From contig CP018226.1 in the NCBI GenBank assembly GCA_016865015.1, forward strand, positions 3,007,001 to 3,071,000: DNA of 64,000 bases, read 5' to 3'. Positions 18,812 through 27,992 of the stretch are shown one piece after another. Below the pieces are notes generated by a model that was not told the DNA's origin, did no database searches, and was given only the letters and a program-made list of their open reading frames with translations. How positions within the stretch are numbered: the stretch's first letter is position 1; each line of letters starts with the position of its first letter. A program made the position numbers and the translations under genes. The DNA is from Rhizobiales bacterium IMCC20636 (GTDB lineage Bacteria; Pseudomonadota; Alphaproteobacteria; Rhizobiales; GCA-2746425).

Positions 18812-19591
18812 ATGGACCTCGGTATTTCCGGAAAAACCGCAATTATATGCGCCTCCAGCAAGGGGCTTGGAAAAGGCTGCGCCATGGCTCTGGCCGAGGC
18901 TGGCTGCGCTGTGGTGATCAATGGCAGGACTGCGGAAACGCTGGAGAACACAGCAGCGGAAATCAGGCAAGCGACCGGGGCGAAAGTCACCACAGTCATC
19001 GCCGATGTATCAACGCCTGCCGGCCAGCGCGCACTGCTGCAAGCCTGCCCGCAACCTGACATCCTCGTCAACAATAATGGTGGCCCTCCGCGCAAGGATT
19101 ACACCCTGCTCGACCGCGAAGCCATGATTGCGGGTGTGGTCCAGAACATGATCACGCCGATTGAACTGATTCAGGCGGTGACGCCTGCCATGAAGACCAA
19201 TAATTTCGGACGTGTGGTCAACATCACGTCCCTGTCGGTGCTGAGCCCGCTTGAAGGTCTGGACTTGTCATCCGGCGCGCGCGCCGGTCTGACGTCGTTC
19301 CTGGCTGGTGTTGTGCGCCAACTTGCGCCACACGGAATTACAATCAACAACATTCTGCCGGGAAAAATGGACACCGACCGATTGCGCGGAGGACTACGCG
19401 CTACCGCCCAGAACACCGGAGCCACAGAAGACGAAGTTGCCGCGAAGCAACGCCAGGAAATCCCGGTTCGCCGCTTCGGAACCCCGGAGGAATTTGGCAA
19501 TGCCTGTGCGTTTTTGTGCTCACAGCATGGCGGATATATCACCGGCCAGAATCTGTTGATGGATGGCGGTCTGTTTGCCTCTGCTTTTTAG
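18812..19591 (+). CDS. atypical SDR-family oxidoreductase
   Basis: 259 residues from an ATG with AGGAGA upstream. The Rossmann core is clear: the cofactor loop ASSKGLGKG (14-22), D65 in IADVS, the NNNGG segment (88-92) and a C-terminal YITGQNLLMDGG. S140 is present in VVNITS. Where SDR enzymes carry YxxxK the sequence reads SGAR, placing Ser153 at the Tyr and Arg157 at the Lys position. A known minority group of 3-oxoacyl-ACP-reductase-like proteins has a similar SARAGL segment, so this is a family trait rather than a recent mutation. Activity is therefore unclear. It is convergent with the TRAP binding-protein gene (19 bp gap). Confidence 0.88.
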   Translation: MDLGISGKTAIICASSKGLGKGCAMALAEAGCAVVINGRTAETLENTAAEIRQATGAKVTTVIADVSTPAGQRALLQACPQPDILVNNNGGPPRKDYTLLDREAMIAGVVQNMITPIELIQAVTPAMKTNNFGRVVNITSLSVLSPLEGLDLSSGARAGLTSFLAGVVRQLAPHGITINNILPGKMDTDRLRGGLRATAQNTGATEDEVAAKQRQEIPVRRFGTPEEFGNACAFLCSQHGGYITGQNLLMDGGLFASAF

Positions 19592-19610
19592 ACGCAAACA
19601 GACACCGCGA

Positions 19611-20705
19611 TCATCCTGCTTCCCGGGCGTTGAAGAAGGCGGCCTGAGAAACGCGTGACCACGGTCCGAGCCGATCTTTTGCGGCCTGCATTGACCGATA
19701 AATCCGGGCTGACAAATCATCCATGGTTTCAAAACTTGCCATCACATCCCTGGCGGCCAATCTGGCCGCCTCCAGAATGGGTTCAGGATAGGGCCGCACA
19801 TTTACCTGAAATTCTTCAATGAGCCGCTTCAGGGCAGATGCATTCTGCCATTCGGCCTCTGCCAGCGAGTAGATGTTTTCCGCACGGCAGGCATTTTCGA
19901 CGACCGCTTGCAAACCTGAATCCAGGGAATTCCACGCATCCATGGAAATGATGGCTTCTCCGGTACCATTTGGCTCATGGAACCCCGGCCAGTAATAGTG
20001 TTTTACCGCCCGGTGAAACCCCATCGCCATGTCAGAAAACGGTCCCAGAAACTCAGTTGCATCAATCACGCCTGACTGAAGCGACGGTAAAATTTCACTT
20101 GGAGCGATGGTCACCGGGCTTGCACCCATGCGTTCCAGAACCTGCCCGCCAAGACCAGGCATGCGTATTTTCAGTCCCTTGAAATCATCTAGAACATTGA
20201 CCGGCCGGCGGTACCAGCCGCCCATCTGAAACCCGGTATTTCCGGCCATGAAGGGCTTCAATCGGAAGGGCGCATACAGCTCGTCCCATAATTCCTGCCC
20301 ACCCCCATGTTCGATCCATGTGATGTGTTCTATCGGCGCGAGACCGAAGGGTACAGCCGTAAAGAACGGCGCAGCCGCCACCTTGCCCTGCCAGAACAGC
20401 GCTGCAGTATGCGCCATTTCAGCCGCTCCATTGGATACGGCATCAAACACTTCCAGCGCAGGCACCAGTTCACTGGCTGCAAACAGTTGCAGCTTCAACC
20501 GCCCCTCTGACATGACATCGATACGCTCTGCGAGGCGGCGAGCTGTGACACCGGGGCCCGGCATGTTTTTTGGCCAGGATGTGACAAACCGCCATTCAAC
20601 CCGTCCCGCAGCAATTGCCGGCGTTGCAAGCGTTGCCGCAGAAACGGCACCGAGTGTTGAGGCTGATACAAATTGTCTGCGCGAGATAGTTTTGGATGTC
20701 GTCAT
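19611..20705 (-). CDS. orphan TRAP transporter substrate-binding protein (DctP family)
   Basis: 364 residues with a twin-arginine signal (SRRQFVSAST, then a hydrophobic stretch ending in TPAIA). The mature part matches the DctP/TakP-type solute receptors: WRFVTSWPKNMPGPG, LKIRMPGLGGQVLERMG and the ligand-binding region GVIDATEFLGPFSDM. Such receptors usually bind organic acids through a conserved Arg, here probably in LKIRMPG. No DctQ/DctM permease genes are adjacent. Its ATG overlaps the stop of thiD (ATGA, 20702-20705), making it the fourth gene of a TPP-riboswitch operon. A thiamine-related ligand is therefore plausible but unproven. Confidence 0.9.
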   Translation of the reverse strand: MTTSKTISRRQFVSASTLGAVSAATLATPAIAAGRVEWRFVTSWPKNMPGPGVTARRLAERIDVMSEGRLKLQLFAASELVPALEVFDAVSNGAAEMAHTAALFWQGKVAAAPFFTAVPFGLAPIEHITWIEHGGGQELWDELYAPFRLKPFMAGNTGFQMGGWYRRPVNVLDDFKGLKIRMPGLGGQVLERMGASPVTIAPSEILPSLQSGVIDATEFLGPFSDMAMGFHRAVKHYYWPGFHEPNGTGEAIISMDAWNSLDSGLQAVVENACRAENIYSLAEAEWQNASALKRLIEEFQVNVRPYPEPILEAARLAARDVMASFETMDDLSARIYRSMQAAKDRLGPWSRVSQAAFFNAREAG

Positions 20706-21538
20706 TTCGAATCCTCCAGGATCTGACTGCTCCAGTATGCATAAAAATGATTGACCGGCCCTGGGCCCTGCCCAATGGTCAACTCATCCGCCCGAGCAAT
20801 CGCTTCGGACAGATAGTGTTTGGCCTCTTGAATTGCTTCCGGCATACGCTTTCCCTTGGCAAGACCGGCAGCTATGGCAGCGGACAGTGTGCAGCCTGTG
20901 CCATGGGTGTTTTTGGTGTGCACTCTTTTGGCGGAATACCATTTTTTGAATTGATGGCTGAGATACAGATCATCAGCGGTGTCAGACTCAAAATGCCCAC
21001 CCTTGAGCAGCACCGATTGAGCTCCGATCTTCAACAACCCTCTGGCCTGTGCTTCCATTTCGTATTTGTCTTTCGCAGGTTTCTCACCCAGCAGGACCGC
21101 GGCTTCATAAAGGTTGGGTGTGATGATGTCGGCGATCGGGATGAGCGCTTTTTTGAGGCCTGCAACGGCATTTCGGGACAGTAGAAGATTGCCTGATGTG
21201 GTGACCATCACAGGGTCCAGAACAATCTGCTTGGCGTCATGTCTGGCAAGGCCGGCCACGACAGTCTCGATCGTGGATGTCTGTGACAACATACCTATCT
21301 TGGTGGCTGCGACAGCAAGGTCGGAATAGACCGCATCCATTTGCGCCTCCACGAAATCGTTGGGGACATCATGAATTGCTGTTACGCCGAGTGTGTTTTG
21401 TGCTGTCAACGCGGTCAGCACACTAGCGCCATACACGCCCATTGCCGAAAAGGTCTTCAAATCCGCCTGAATTCCCGCTCCTCCGCCGGAATCAGAGCCC
21501 GCGATTGTCAACGCAATTGGTGTTGTCGGAACCGTCAT
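20702..21538 (-). CDS. thiD: hydroxymethylpyrimidine/phosphomethylpyrimidine kinase
   Basis: 278 residues of the ribokinase-like ThiD family. The N-terminal ALTIAGSDSGGGAGIQADLK and the C-terminal anion-hole motif KNTHGTGCTLSAAIA are diagnostic. ThiD phosphorylates HMP to HMP-P and HMP-PP for thiamine phosphate synthesis. Third gene of the thiM-thiE-thiD operon, overlapping thiE by four bases (ATGA at 21535-21538) and overlapping the downstream TRAP receptor gene in the same way. With thiM and thiE it makes a salvage route; no thiC or thiG is in the window. Confidence 0.96.
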   Translation of the reverse strand: MTVPTTPIALTIAGSDSGGGAGIQADLKTFSAMGVYGASVLTALTAQNTLGVTAIHDVPNDFVEAQMDAVYSDLAVAATKIGMLSQTSTIETVVAGLARHDAKQIVLDPVMVTTSGNLLLSRNAVAGLKKALIPIADIITPNLYEAAVLLGEKPAKDKYEMEAQARGLLKIGAQSVLLKGGHFESDTADDLYLSHQFKKWYSAKRVHTKNTHGTGCTLSAAIAAGLAKGKRMPEAIQEAKHYLSEAIARADELTIGQGPGPVNHFYAYWSSQILEDSK

Positions 21539-22185
21539 GAAGATTGTGCCTCCTGAATGACCTTTTTGAACTTCATGGCTGACGCTTTCACATCCGCTTG
21601 CATGAAAATGGCAGAGATAAGCGCAACGCCATCTGCACCTGCACGGATCAAGTCAGAAGCACCCTTGTGGTCGATCCCGGCAATTGCGCCAACCGGAAAT
21701 GGCGTGCTCATTCGCCCTCGACACAGTGCTGCCAATTCTGTCCAACCATCAATACCGATGCTGACGGGATTGTCCTTTGACTGGGTCTCAAACACCCCTC
21801 CAATGCAGACATAATCCAGGCCTTCACGCGGAAACTGCATGGCATCCTGCCGCGTCTTGATCGACAGGCCAATGGTGGCATCCGCCCCCAGTAACTGGCG
21901 TGCAGCGGCCATCGGCATGTCATCCTGACCGATGTGAACGCCATCGGCACCACAGGCCAGCGCAACGTCGACCCTGTCATTGATCAGGAACGGGACACGC
22001 CCGCGAATTGCGGTTTTGATAGACTTCGCACACGCTAACATTTCCCGTGTCGAGCTTTCCTTGTCGCGCAATTGCAGCAAGGTGCAACCACCGCTGATGG
22101 CTGCGTCCGCCAACTCATCCAATGCGCGGCCAAGGCAGCGCTTCGGGTCAAGAATACCATAGAGAGACAGATCAAGTTTGCTCAT
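21535..22185 (-). CDS. thiE: thiamine phosphate synthase
   Basis: 216 residues, TIM-barrel ThiE family. Visible motifs are LLQLRDKESSTREM (pyrophosphate binding), FLINDRVDVALACGADGVHIGQDDMP (pyrimidine site) and the C-terminal IRAGADGVALISAI. It joins HMP-PP and hydroxyethylthiazole phosphate to thiamine phosphate. Four-base overlaps with thiM upstream (22182-22185) and thiD downstream show tight translational coupling in a riboswitch-led operon. Confidence 0.95.
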   Translation of the reverse strand: MSKLDLSLYGILDPKRCLGRALDELADAAISGGCTLLQLRDKESSTREMLACAKSIKTAIRGRVPFLINDRVDVALACGADGVHIGQDDMPMAAARQLLGADATIGLSIKTRQDAMQFPREGLDYVCIGGVFETQSKDNPVSIGIDGWTELAALCRGRMSTPFPVGAIAGIDHKGASDLIRAGADGVALISAIFMQADVKASAMKFKKVIQEAQSS

Positions 22186-22925
22186 GATATGCGTCCCAGT
22201 TTCTCGATGTCAGAGGTTGCCAGATTATGAATTGTATCCAGAAAGGCCGGCACGAAACTGCCTGGACCATTTGCCTTGGCTGCGGCCACTTCGCCAGCCA
22301 CTCCAAAACTCATCAAGGCAGCTGTAACGGCCAGAAACCTGTCTTCTTCGACCACCAGAAAGGCCGCTATCACGGCTCCCAGCGCGCAGCCGACTGCTGT
22401 GGTCTTCGCCATCAAAGGATGGCCGTTTTGCAATTTTGCGATGCTACCGCAAAACCGCACTGTGTCGATGCTTCCGGTTTCTGCCAGCACGACCTTGCGA
22501 TCATCAGCCTCGATGCCCGAAATTTCATCTGAATTGCCGCGCATCGCCGAAGGTTCCAGCGCCAGAATTGTCTGCGCGAGTTTCTTTCTTGATGATGATT
22601 TGTGGGCAAATACAGGGTCCAGCACAAAGGGTCTGCCAAGGCCTTTTGCCGTCTCAGCTGCAATCAGCGCTGCCTGCCGCCGATCAGTATCCAATGTTCC
22701 CAGATTGATCAAAGTGGCGTCAGAACCCGAAACAAAAGCCCCGATTTCATCAGGTGCCACTGTCATGGACGGGTCAGCACCAAGCGCCAGAAGCACGTTG
22801 GCGGTGAATGTCTGAGCCACAGAATTGGTGATGCAATGAATACGCGGTTGCGTTATGCGCACCTTGTCCAGGAGCGCAGCCGCTTGTGTCTTCAGTTTGT
22901 CTGGAGATGTGCCTTTAGTGCGCAT
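22182..22925 (-). CDS. thiM: hydroxyethylthiazole kinase
   Basis: 247 residues of the ThiM family, with IHCITNSVAQTFTANVLLALGADPSM near the N-terminus (substrate and Mg binding) and TTAVGCALGAVIAAF in the C-terminal anion-hole region. It phosphorylates salvaged 4-methyl-5-(2-hydroxyethyl)thiazole. First gene of the operon. The ATG at 22925 is preceded by GGAGGG, which lies within the 3' end of a TPP riboswitch, so initiation is likely controlled directly by ligand binding. Confidence 0.95.
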   Translation of the reverse strand: MRTKGTSPDKLKTQAAALLDKVRITQPRIHCITNSVAQTFTANVLLALGADPSMTVAPDEIGAFVSGSDATLINLGTLDTDRRQAALIAAETAKGLGRPFVLDPVFAHKSSSRKKLAQTILALEPSAMRGNSDEISGIEADDRKVVLAETGSIDTVRFCGSIAKLQNGHPLMAKTTAVGCALGAVIAAFLVVEEDRFLAVTAALMSFGVAGEVAAAKANGPGSFVPAFLDTIHNLATSDIEKLGRIS

Positions 22926-22927
22926 AC

Positions 22928-23025
22928 CTCATTCCCTCCGCCAGCATGACCTGGATCAGGTTGTCAGGGTTGACCAACATGCCTCTCAGCCAATCACGCT
23001 TGTGTAATCGGCACCCCTATGAGTG
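22928..23025 (-). promoter_or_regulatory. TPP (THI-box) riboswitch
   Basis: Read on the minus strand, the leader has the conserved THI-box parts in order: CTCATAGGGGTGCC, then GGCTGAGAGG, ACCCTGACAACCTGATCCAGGTCATG, then CTGGCGGAGGGAATGAG. P1 pairs CTCAT (23023-23019) with ATGAG (22932-22928). The purine-rich GGAGGG that serves thiM as ribosome-binding site is inside the aptamer's 3' part, and no run of U follows a separate hairpin, so control of translation initiation is the likelier mode. It should repress thiM-thiE-thiD and the coupled TRAP receptor when thiamine pyrophosphate is high. Confidence 0.95.
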
Positions 23026-23073
23026 AAGTCTTCGTGTATCATGTTTTTCCGATTTGGCAATGGCAAGGTGCGG

Positions 23074-25395
23074 CTAAGCGTCCTGCAAAGCATCCTGCAA
23101 TGCCTGCCAAACGCGAAAGGGTGTGGCAGGCATGTCGAGATGCGTGATACCAGCACCGTGGCTGAGCGCATCAACCACTGCATTCATGACTGCCGGACAA
23201 GACCCGATTGACCCGGCCTCTCCTGCGCCCTTGATACCAAGCGCGTTGGTTTTCGATGGCACATTGCGGGTTTCAAAATTGAAATCCAAAACATCGTCGG
23301 CACGTGGCATGCAGTAGTCGAGAAAGCTGGCAGACAGGAGCTGACCGTCTTCATCATAAACCGTGTGCTCAAGAAGTGCCTGGCCAATGCCCTGCACCAC
23401 CCCACCATGAACCTGACCGGCCAGAAGCATGGGATTCACGGTGACGCCAAAATCGTCAACGATGGTGTAATTGAGTAGCTTCGTGACGCCAGTCTGTGGA
23501 TCAATTTCGAGTTCCACGGCATGGGTCCCGTTCGGATAGGTTGCCTCATTCTGCTTGAACTCTTCCAGCGCAAACAATTGCTCGGAGCTGTTTTTGGCGA
23601 TATGGGCCAGACTGATTTGCCGGTCTGTCCCGACGATGCGCACAACGCCATCCTTCAACTCCAGATCCTGTGCAGACACCTCCAATTCGTCAGAGGCTTT
23701 GTCCTTGATAATTTTGGCCAAAGACTTTGCCGCCCATTCCACGGAGACAGCACCAAGTGGAATGGATCGGGACCCACCGGTCCCCTCACCCTTGCGCACT
23801 CTGTCAGTGTCACCCTGTACGACACTGATGCTGTCATAATCCAACCCAAGATGACCCGAGATGAACTGGGCATAGGCAGTCTGGTGCCCCTGACCGTTGG
23901 ACTGGGTGCCGATCAGCAGAGTGACTGTGCCATCCTCATTCAGTTCGATGCGAGCTTCTTCCGATCCCGCAAAGGCGCAGGCTTCCACATAGGTGGCAAA
24001 CCCGAAACCCCGGTATTTGCCATGTTCCGCGCTTTGCTGTCGGCGTGTCTCGAAGCCGGCAAAATCGGCATTTGCAAGCGCTGCATCCATCTGGCCGGCA
24101 AAATCGCCAGTGTCATAGGTGCGGTCGCCCGGCGTGCGGTACGGCATTTGTTCCGGTTTGACGAAGTTACGGCGCCTGATTTCTGCGGGTGCGAGCCCGG
24201 CTATACGCGCTGCCTCATTGACCAGACGCTCGATGTGATAGGCGGCTTCCGGACGGCCAGCCCCCCGATAGGCGTCAACCGGCACCGTATTGGTGTACAC
24301 ACACTTCACCGTGTAATCCATCACCGGAATATCGTAGCAGCCAGTGCCCATGGTGATGCCGAGATAGGGAATGAAGGGGGCATATTGCGACAGATAGGCT
24401 CCCATATTGGCGATGAGATCGACACGCAGTGCAAGGAAATGCCCTTCGGCATCCATTGCCAATTCAGCGGTCAGCACATTATCCCGGCCATGCGCATCCT
24501 GGAGAAAATGTTCAGAGCGATCGCACACCCATTTGACCGGTTTGCCCAACACTTCGCTTGCCTTGATCACCAGCGGATATTCTGGATAGACAAAAGCTTT
24601 GGGGCCAAAGCCACCACCGACATCGGGCGTAATGATGCGCATCCGTGACGGTTCGATTTTCAGAATATCATTGCACAGAAAATCCCGCATACTGTGTCCA
24701 CCCTGGGTGCCAAGGGTCACAGTAAAACGACCGGTGCTGTCATCATATTCGGACAGACAGGCACGGGTTTCCATGTAGTTGCAAATCAGACGATTGTTGA
24801 CGAGGTCCAGTTTTGCGATCTTGTCTGCTTTCGCAAATTCGGCATCGGTTTTCTGTTTGTCGCCACGATGAATGAGATTCGCCAGATTTGTGCCCAGTTC
24901 GGGCCAGACCAATGGTGCGTCTTCCTTCAAGGCATCTGCGGCCTCGACAATAATGTCGAGCGAGTCGTAATCCACATCCAGCAAATCGGCAGCGGCCTGG
25001 GCATTCTCGATGGTATCAGCAACGATGAAAGCCACGGGATCACCGACATGCCGCACAACGCCGGTGGCAAGCACGGTTCGCTTGGTTGCGACGGGCATCG
25101 AGCCATCGGGTTGGCGTTCAAGGCCATCACACGGGATCGGGCCCAATTCAGTGATATCCGCAGCAGTCCAGACCAGACTCACTCCGTCAGCGGCCTCAAC
25201 GTCTTTTGCATTCTGAATATTGATTCTGGCATGTGCCATTGGCGACCGAATGACAAAGGCATGAAGACAGCTTTGTGGCGTAAAATCGCTGGTATAGGCG
25301 CCCTTTCCCTGGATCAGAGCAGCATCCTCCTTGCGCCGCACTGCAGCGCCCGTTCCAAATTTTGCCGGGGCCATTTGATTCATGCTATGTTCCAA
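23074..25395 (-). CDS. form II CoxL-like / xanthine dehydrogenase-family molybdopterin subunit
   Basis: 773 residues, full length for the molybdopterin-binding large subunit of the xanthine oxidase family. The N-terminal a/b-hammerhead domain (about 20-130) begins GTGAAVRRKEDAALIQGKGAYTSD. The loop AYRGAGRPE is the form II (putative) CO-dehydrogenase variant, not the AYxCSFR of true CoxL. A catalytic Glu sits in IKGAGEAGSIG near the C-terminus. Such enzymes hydroxylate aldehydes, purines or unknown substrates with FAD and 2Fe-2S partner subunits. Neither partner gene is adjacent. It lies upstream of the thi riboswitch on the same strand. Confidence 0.9.
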   Translation of the reverse strand: MEHSMNQMAPAKFGTGAAVRRKEDAALIQGKGAYTSDFTPQSCLHAFVIRSPMAHARINIQNAKDVEAADGVSLVWTAADITELGPIPCDGLERQPDGSMPVATKRTVLATGVVRHVGDPVAFIVADTIENAQAAADLLDVDYDSLDIIVEAADALKEDAPLVWPELGTNLANLIHRGDKQKTDAEFAKADKIAKLDLVNNRLICNYMETRACLSEYDDSTGRFTVTLGTQGGHSMRDFLCNDILKIEPSRMRIITPDVGGGFGPKAFVYPEYPLVIKASEVLGKPVKWVCDRSEHFLQDAHGRDNVLTAELAMDAEGHFLALRVDLIANMGAYLSQYAPFIPYLGITMGTGCYDIPVMDYTVKCVYTNTVPVDAYRGAGRPEAAYHIERLVNEAARIAGLAPAEIRRRNFVKPEQMPYRTPGDRTYDTGDFAGQMDAALANADFAGFETRRQQSAEHGKYRGFGFATYVEACAFAGSEEARIELNEDGTVTLLIGTQSNGQGHQTAYAQFISGHLGLDYDSISVVQGDTDRVRKGEGTGGSRSIPLGAVSVEWAAKSLAKIIKDKASDELEVSAQDLELKDGVVRIVGTDRQISLAHIAKNSSEQLFALEEFKQNEATYPNGTHAVELEIDPQTGVTKLLNYTIVDDFGVTVNPMLLAGQVHGGVVQGIGQALLEHTVYDEDGQLLSASFLDYCMPRADDVLDFNFETRNVPSKTNALGIKGAGEAGSIGSCPAVMNAVVDALSHGAGITHLDMPATPFRVWQALQDALQDA

Positions 25396-25545
25396 CTGAA
25401 TTGAGTCTTATATATCGCGCCAAGTGCTTGGGGTTCAAACTCGATCCGGAGATTAAATTGAGTTCAGACCTTCACGTCATACCGGAAACATAAAACGCTT
25501 CCACCCTTCCTGTCTATTGTCACGCGATTCCCGCCACGGAAATGA

Positions 25546-26529
25546 ATGATTATGTCCCAAAGGCTTCCCTTTGCCGCGCGCCTGTTGCGCCAACTGACCC
25601 GGATGGGTCGGCCATTCCTTACATGGTGGTTGTCAAAGCCGGGAAATGTCCGCGGTGCCTTGTGGATATTGCTGGCAGCTCTGTTCTTTTCGATTTGTGT
25701 TGTGTTCATCAAGGATGTCGGGCAGCGCATTCACATCACGCAAATACTTCTGGTACGCCAGTGCGTCATGTTCGTGACAATCCTGCCGGTTCTCCTGACG
25801 GCGTTTCCAACCATCCTGAAAACAGACCATTTTTCCATTCATATGGCGCGCGTGTTCCTGGCTTTGTTCGCCATGCTGACGGGGTTTTCAGCGGTTATTC
25901 ATATTCCGCTGGCGCAAGCCACTGCCATCAGTTTTGCCAAGACGTTCTTCGTCACATTGTTCGCGATCATGATCTTGAAGGAAACCGTTGGCGTCAGGCG
26001 CTGGTCGGCCGCTCTTGTCGGGTTTGTCGGCATTCTGATCATGGTGCGCCCGGACGCAGACGGATTGAATGGCTGGGCATTGGCTGCGGTCTTCGGTGCC
26101 GCCGCTGCCGGTATGGTCATGATAATCCTGCGGTATCTGTCACGCTTCGAGCGTCCCATGACCATTATGAGCTTTCAGGTCATCTTTGTAGGGGTCTTGA
26201 TGTTGCCGGCGGCGATCTATTTCTGGATTGAACCGACAGGTGAGGAATGGCTGCTGATGCTTGGCATTGGCATCACATCGTTTTTCGGACAGTGGTGCAA
26301 CATCAGGGCATTCCGGGTCGGAGAAGCAACAGCCATCGCTTCACTCGACTACACAAGGCTCATTTACGCCACCCTGTTCGGCCTGATCTTTTTCAGCGAA
26401 TGGCCAACCCTGGAAACGCTCATCGGAGCCTCCATCATCATCGGTGCGTCGCTTTATACAGTGCTGCGAGAGGCACAATTGGGGAAACAATTGGCCCGCT
26501 CAGCCGACGGGCGTGGCTACAACAATTAG
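25546..26529 (+). CDS. DMT-family (EamA) transporter
   Basis: 327 residues with ten predicted membrane helices arranged as two EamA repeats (about 40-170 and 180-310). The first helix contains GALWILLAALFFSICVV and the second repeat contains a cluster like GEATAIASLDYTRLIYATLFG. The family exports or imports amino acids, sugars or other metabolites. ATGs at 25546 and 25552 are both possible starts. It is convergent with the amidase gene (17 bp gap) and may serve the amidase/cyclase pathway, which is inference. Confidence 0.88.
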   Translation: MIMSQRLPFAARLLRQLTRMGRPFLTWWLSKPGNVRGALWILLAALFFSICVVFIKDVGQRIHITQILLVRQCVMFVTILPVLLTAFPTILKTDHFSIHMARVFLALFAMLTGFSAVIHIPLAQATAISFAKTFFVTLFAIMILKETVGVRRWSAALVGFVGILIMVRPDADGLNGWALAAVFGAAAAGMVMIILRYLSRFERPMTIMSFQVIFVGVLMLPAAIYFWIEPTGEEWLLMLGIGITSFFGQWCNIRAFRVGEATAIASLDYTRLIYATLFGLIFFSEWPTLETLIGASIIIGASLYTVLREAQLGKQLARSADGRGYNN

Positions 26530-26546
26530 GGTTTGATGCAAAACTG

Positions 26547-27950
26547 TCACGTGGCGAAAGCGTCGGGTGTTTCATGGTGGTATCTTGATGTTTTTTGGTA
26601 AGCATGGGCCAGCGCGAGAATTGAGATTTCATCGTGTGTGGATGAAATCGCCTGAAGTCCGACCGGCATTCCGTTGCTCGCAAACCCGACTGGAATGGAT
26701 GCTGCGGGCTGCCCTGTCAGATTGAATGGATAGGTAAAAGTAGCCCAGGATACAATGTTCTTGTCTTCATATCCCGGAGGAAGATCGAGACCGACCTGAA
26801 AGGCTGTGACAGGTAAGGTCGGTGTCAGCAAGATGTCGTAGACTTCGAAAAATGACCGCATTTTCTCGCGGAATTCATAGCGTTCAAACACGCTTTGATA
26901 ATAATCCTGCATATCCTGACCAAGCGCTTTTTTCAAAATCTCCAGGACTGGAGGGTCGAGCAATTCCGGTTTATTGTGAATAAAGTCCCGTAACTTTGTT
27001 CCGACACCGGCGTAGAATTCTGCAGTCCACATATCAATGGGATCACTCATCACTGAATCGACCAAATCCACTTTGAGACCCAGCCTTTCAATGTGTGTCA
27101 CGGCCTGCTCGGTGATTTGCAGGACTTCCGGATCGACACGACCAAAGCCAAGCGTCGGACTCCAGGCAATGCGTAAGTTTCTGTAGGATTTCATCGCCCC
27201 CACGAAATCCGGCTGGGCACCTACCACTGTAAACGGGTCATGTCTGTCATAACCGGCAATAGTGCTCAAAACAGTGGCAGCATCTTCCGCATTGCGCGCC
27301 AAAGGCCCGACATGAGCCAGTGTTGGCGTTGCCGATGTTGGAAAAATCGCAACACGGCCGAAATTTGCCTTGATACCGAACAGGCCCGTCAGAGATGCCG
27401 GGATGCGCACCGAGCCACCGCCATCTGTCCCCAGAGCGTAAGGGACCAGACCTGCAGCAACCATCGCAGCTGCCCCGCAGCTGGACCCGCCCGGTGTTAA
27501 ATCAGTGTTCCAAGGATTGCGGGTAATGCCAGTCAATTGGCTATCGCCCACGGCCTTGCATCCGAATTCACTTGTCGTTGACTTGCCCAAAATCACAGCA
27601 CCGGCACTGCGCAAGCGGTCTACGGAGGGAGCATCTATCGTCTGAGAAGCATTGGAGGTAGCTTTGGACCCTGCCCGCATCGGCATACCCTTGACGGCAA
27701 TCAGATCTTTCACCGATGTGGGTATACCGTCGAGTTCACTCAATTTGCCACCACCCATGATACGCGCTTCGCTGGCCTTTGCCTGCTCTTGCGCGAGATC
27801 AAAATCAACATGAGCGAACATGTTGAGTGATGGTTCAATCTCCTCATACCGTGCAAGAGTGCTCGCCAACAACTCTGTTGGCGAGAAATCCTTGCGCGCG
27901 AGCCCATTGCTCAGATCACGAATGGTTTTGAAAGCAAATTCGGATGCCAC
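26547..27950 (-). CDS. amidase-signature hydrolase
   Basis: 467 residues from a GTG start at 27950 with AGGAG six bases upstream. The Ser-cisSer-Lys catalytic triad is visible: Lys in TSVKDLIA, the cis-Ser in TPGGSSCGAAA and the nucleophile in DGGGSVRIPASLTG. The family hydrolyses amides (indoleacetamide, nicotinamide, allophanate or Glu-tRNA amides). The context is not that of GatA: neighbours are a cyclase-family hydrolase and a TRAP transporter, suggesting catabolism of an imported amide. It is 42 bp downstream of the cyclase gene, same strand. Confidence 0.92.
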   Translation of the reverse strand: MASEFAFKTIRDLSNGLARKDFSPTELLASTLARYEEIEPSLNMFAHVDFDLAQEQAKASEARIMGGGKLSELDGIPTSVKDLIAVKGMPMRAGSKATSNASQTIDAPSVDRLRSAGAVILGKSTTSEFGCKAVGDSQLTGITRNPWNTDLTPGGSSCGAAAMVAAGLVPYALGTDGGGSVRIPASLTGLFGIKANFGRVAIFPTSATPTLAHVGPLARNAEDAATVLSTIAGYDRHDPFTVVGAQPDFVGAMKSYRNLRIAWSPTLGFGRVDPEVLQITEQAVTHIERLGLKVDLVDSVMSDPIDMWTAEFYAGVGTKLRDFIHNKPELLDPPVLEILKKALGQDMQDYYQSVFERYEFREKMRSFFEVYDILLTPTLPVTAFQVGLDLPPGYEDKNIVSWATFTYPFNLTGQPAASIPVGFASNGMPVGLQAISSTHDEISILALAHAYQKTSRYHHETPDAFAT

Positions 27951-27992
27951 AATGAGCTCCTGTCTTTAGGGGGATAAACAGATATCGAGTGT

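Noticed and set aside
23521-24648. 375-codon plus-strand frame
   Set aside because: Lies wholly antisense to the CoxL-like gene, which has clear family motifs over the same bases; the antisense product is not family-like.
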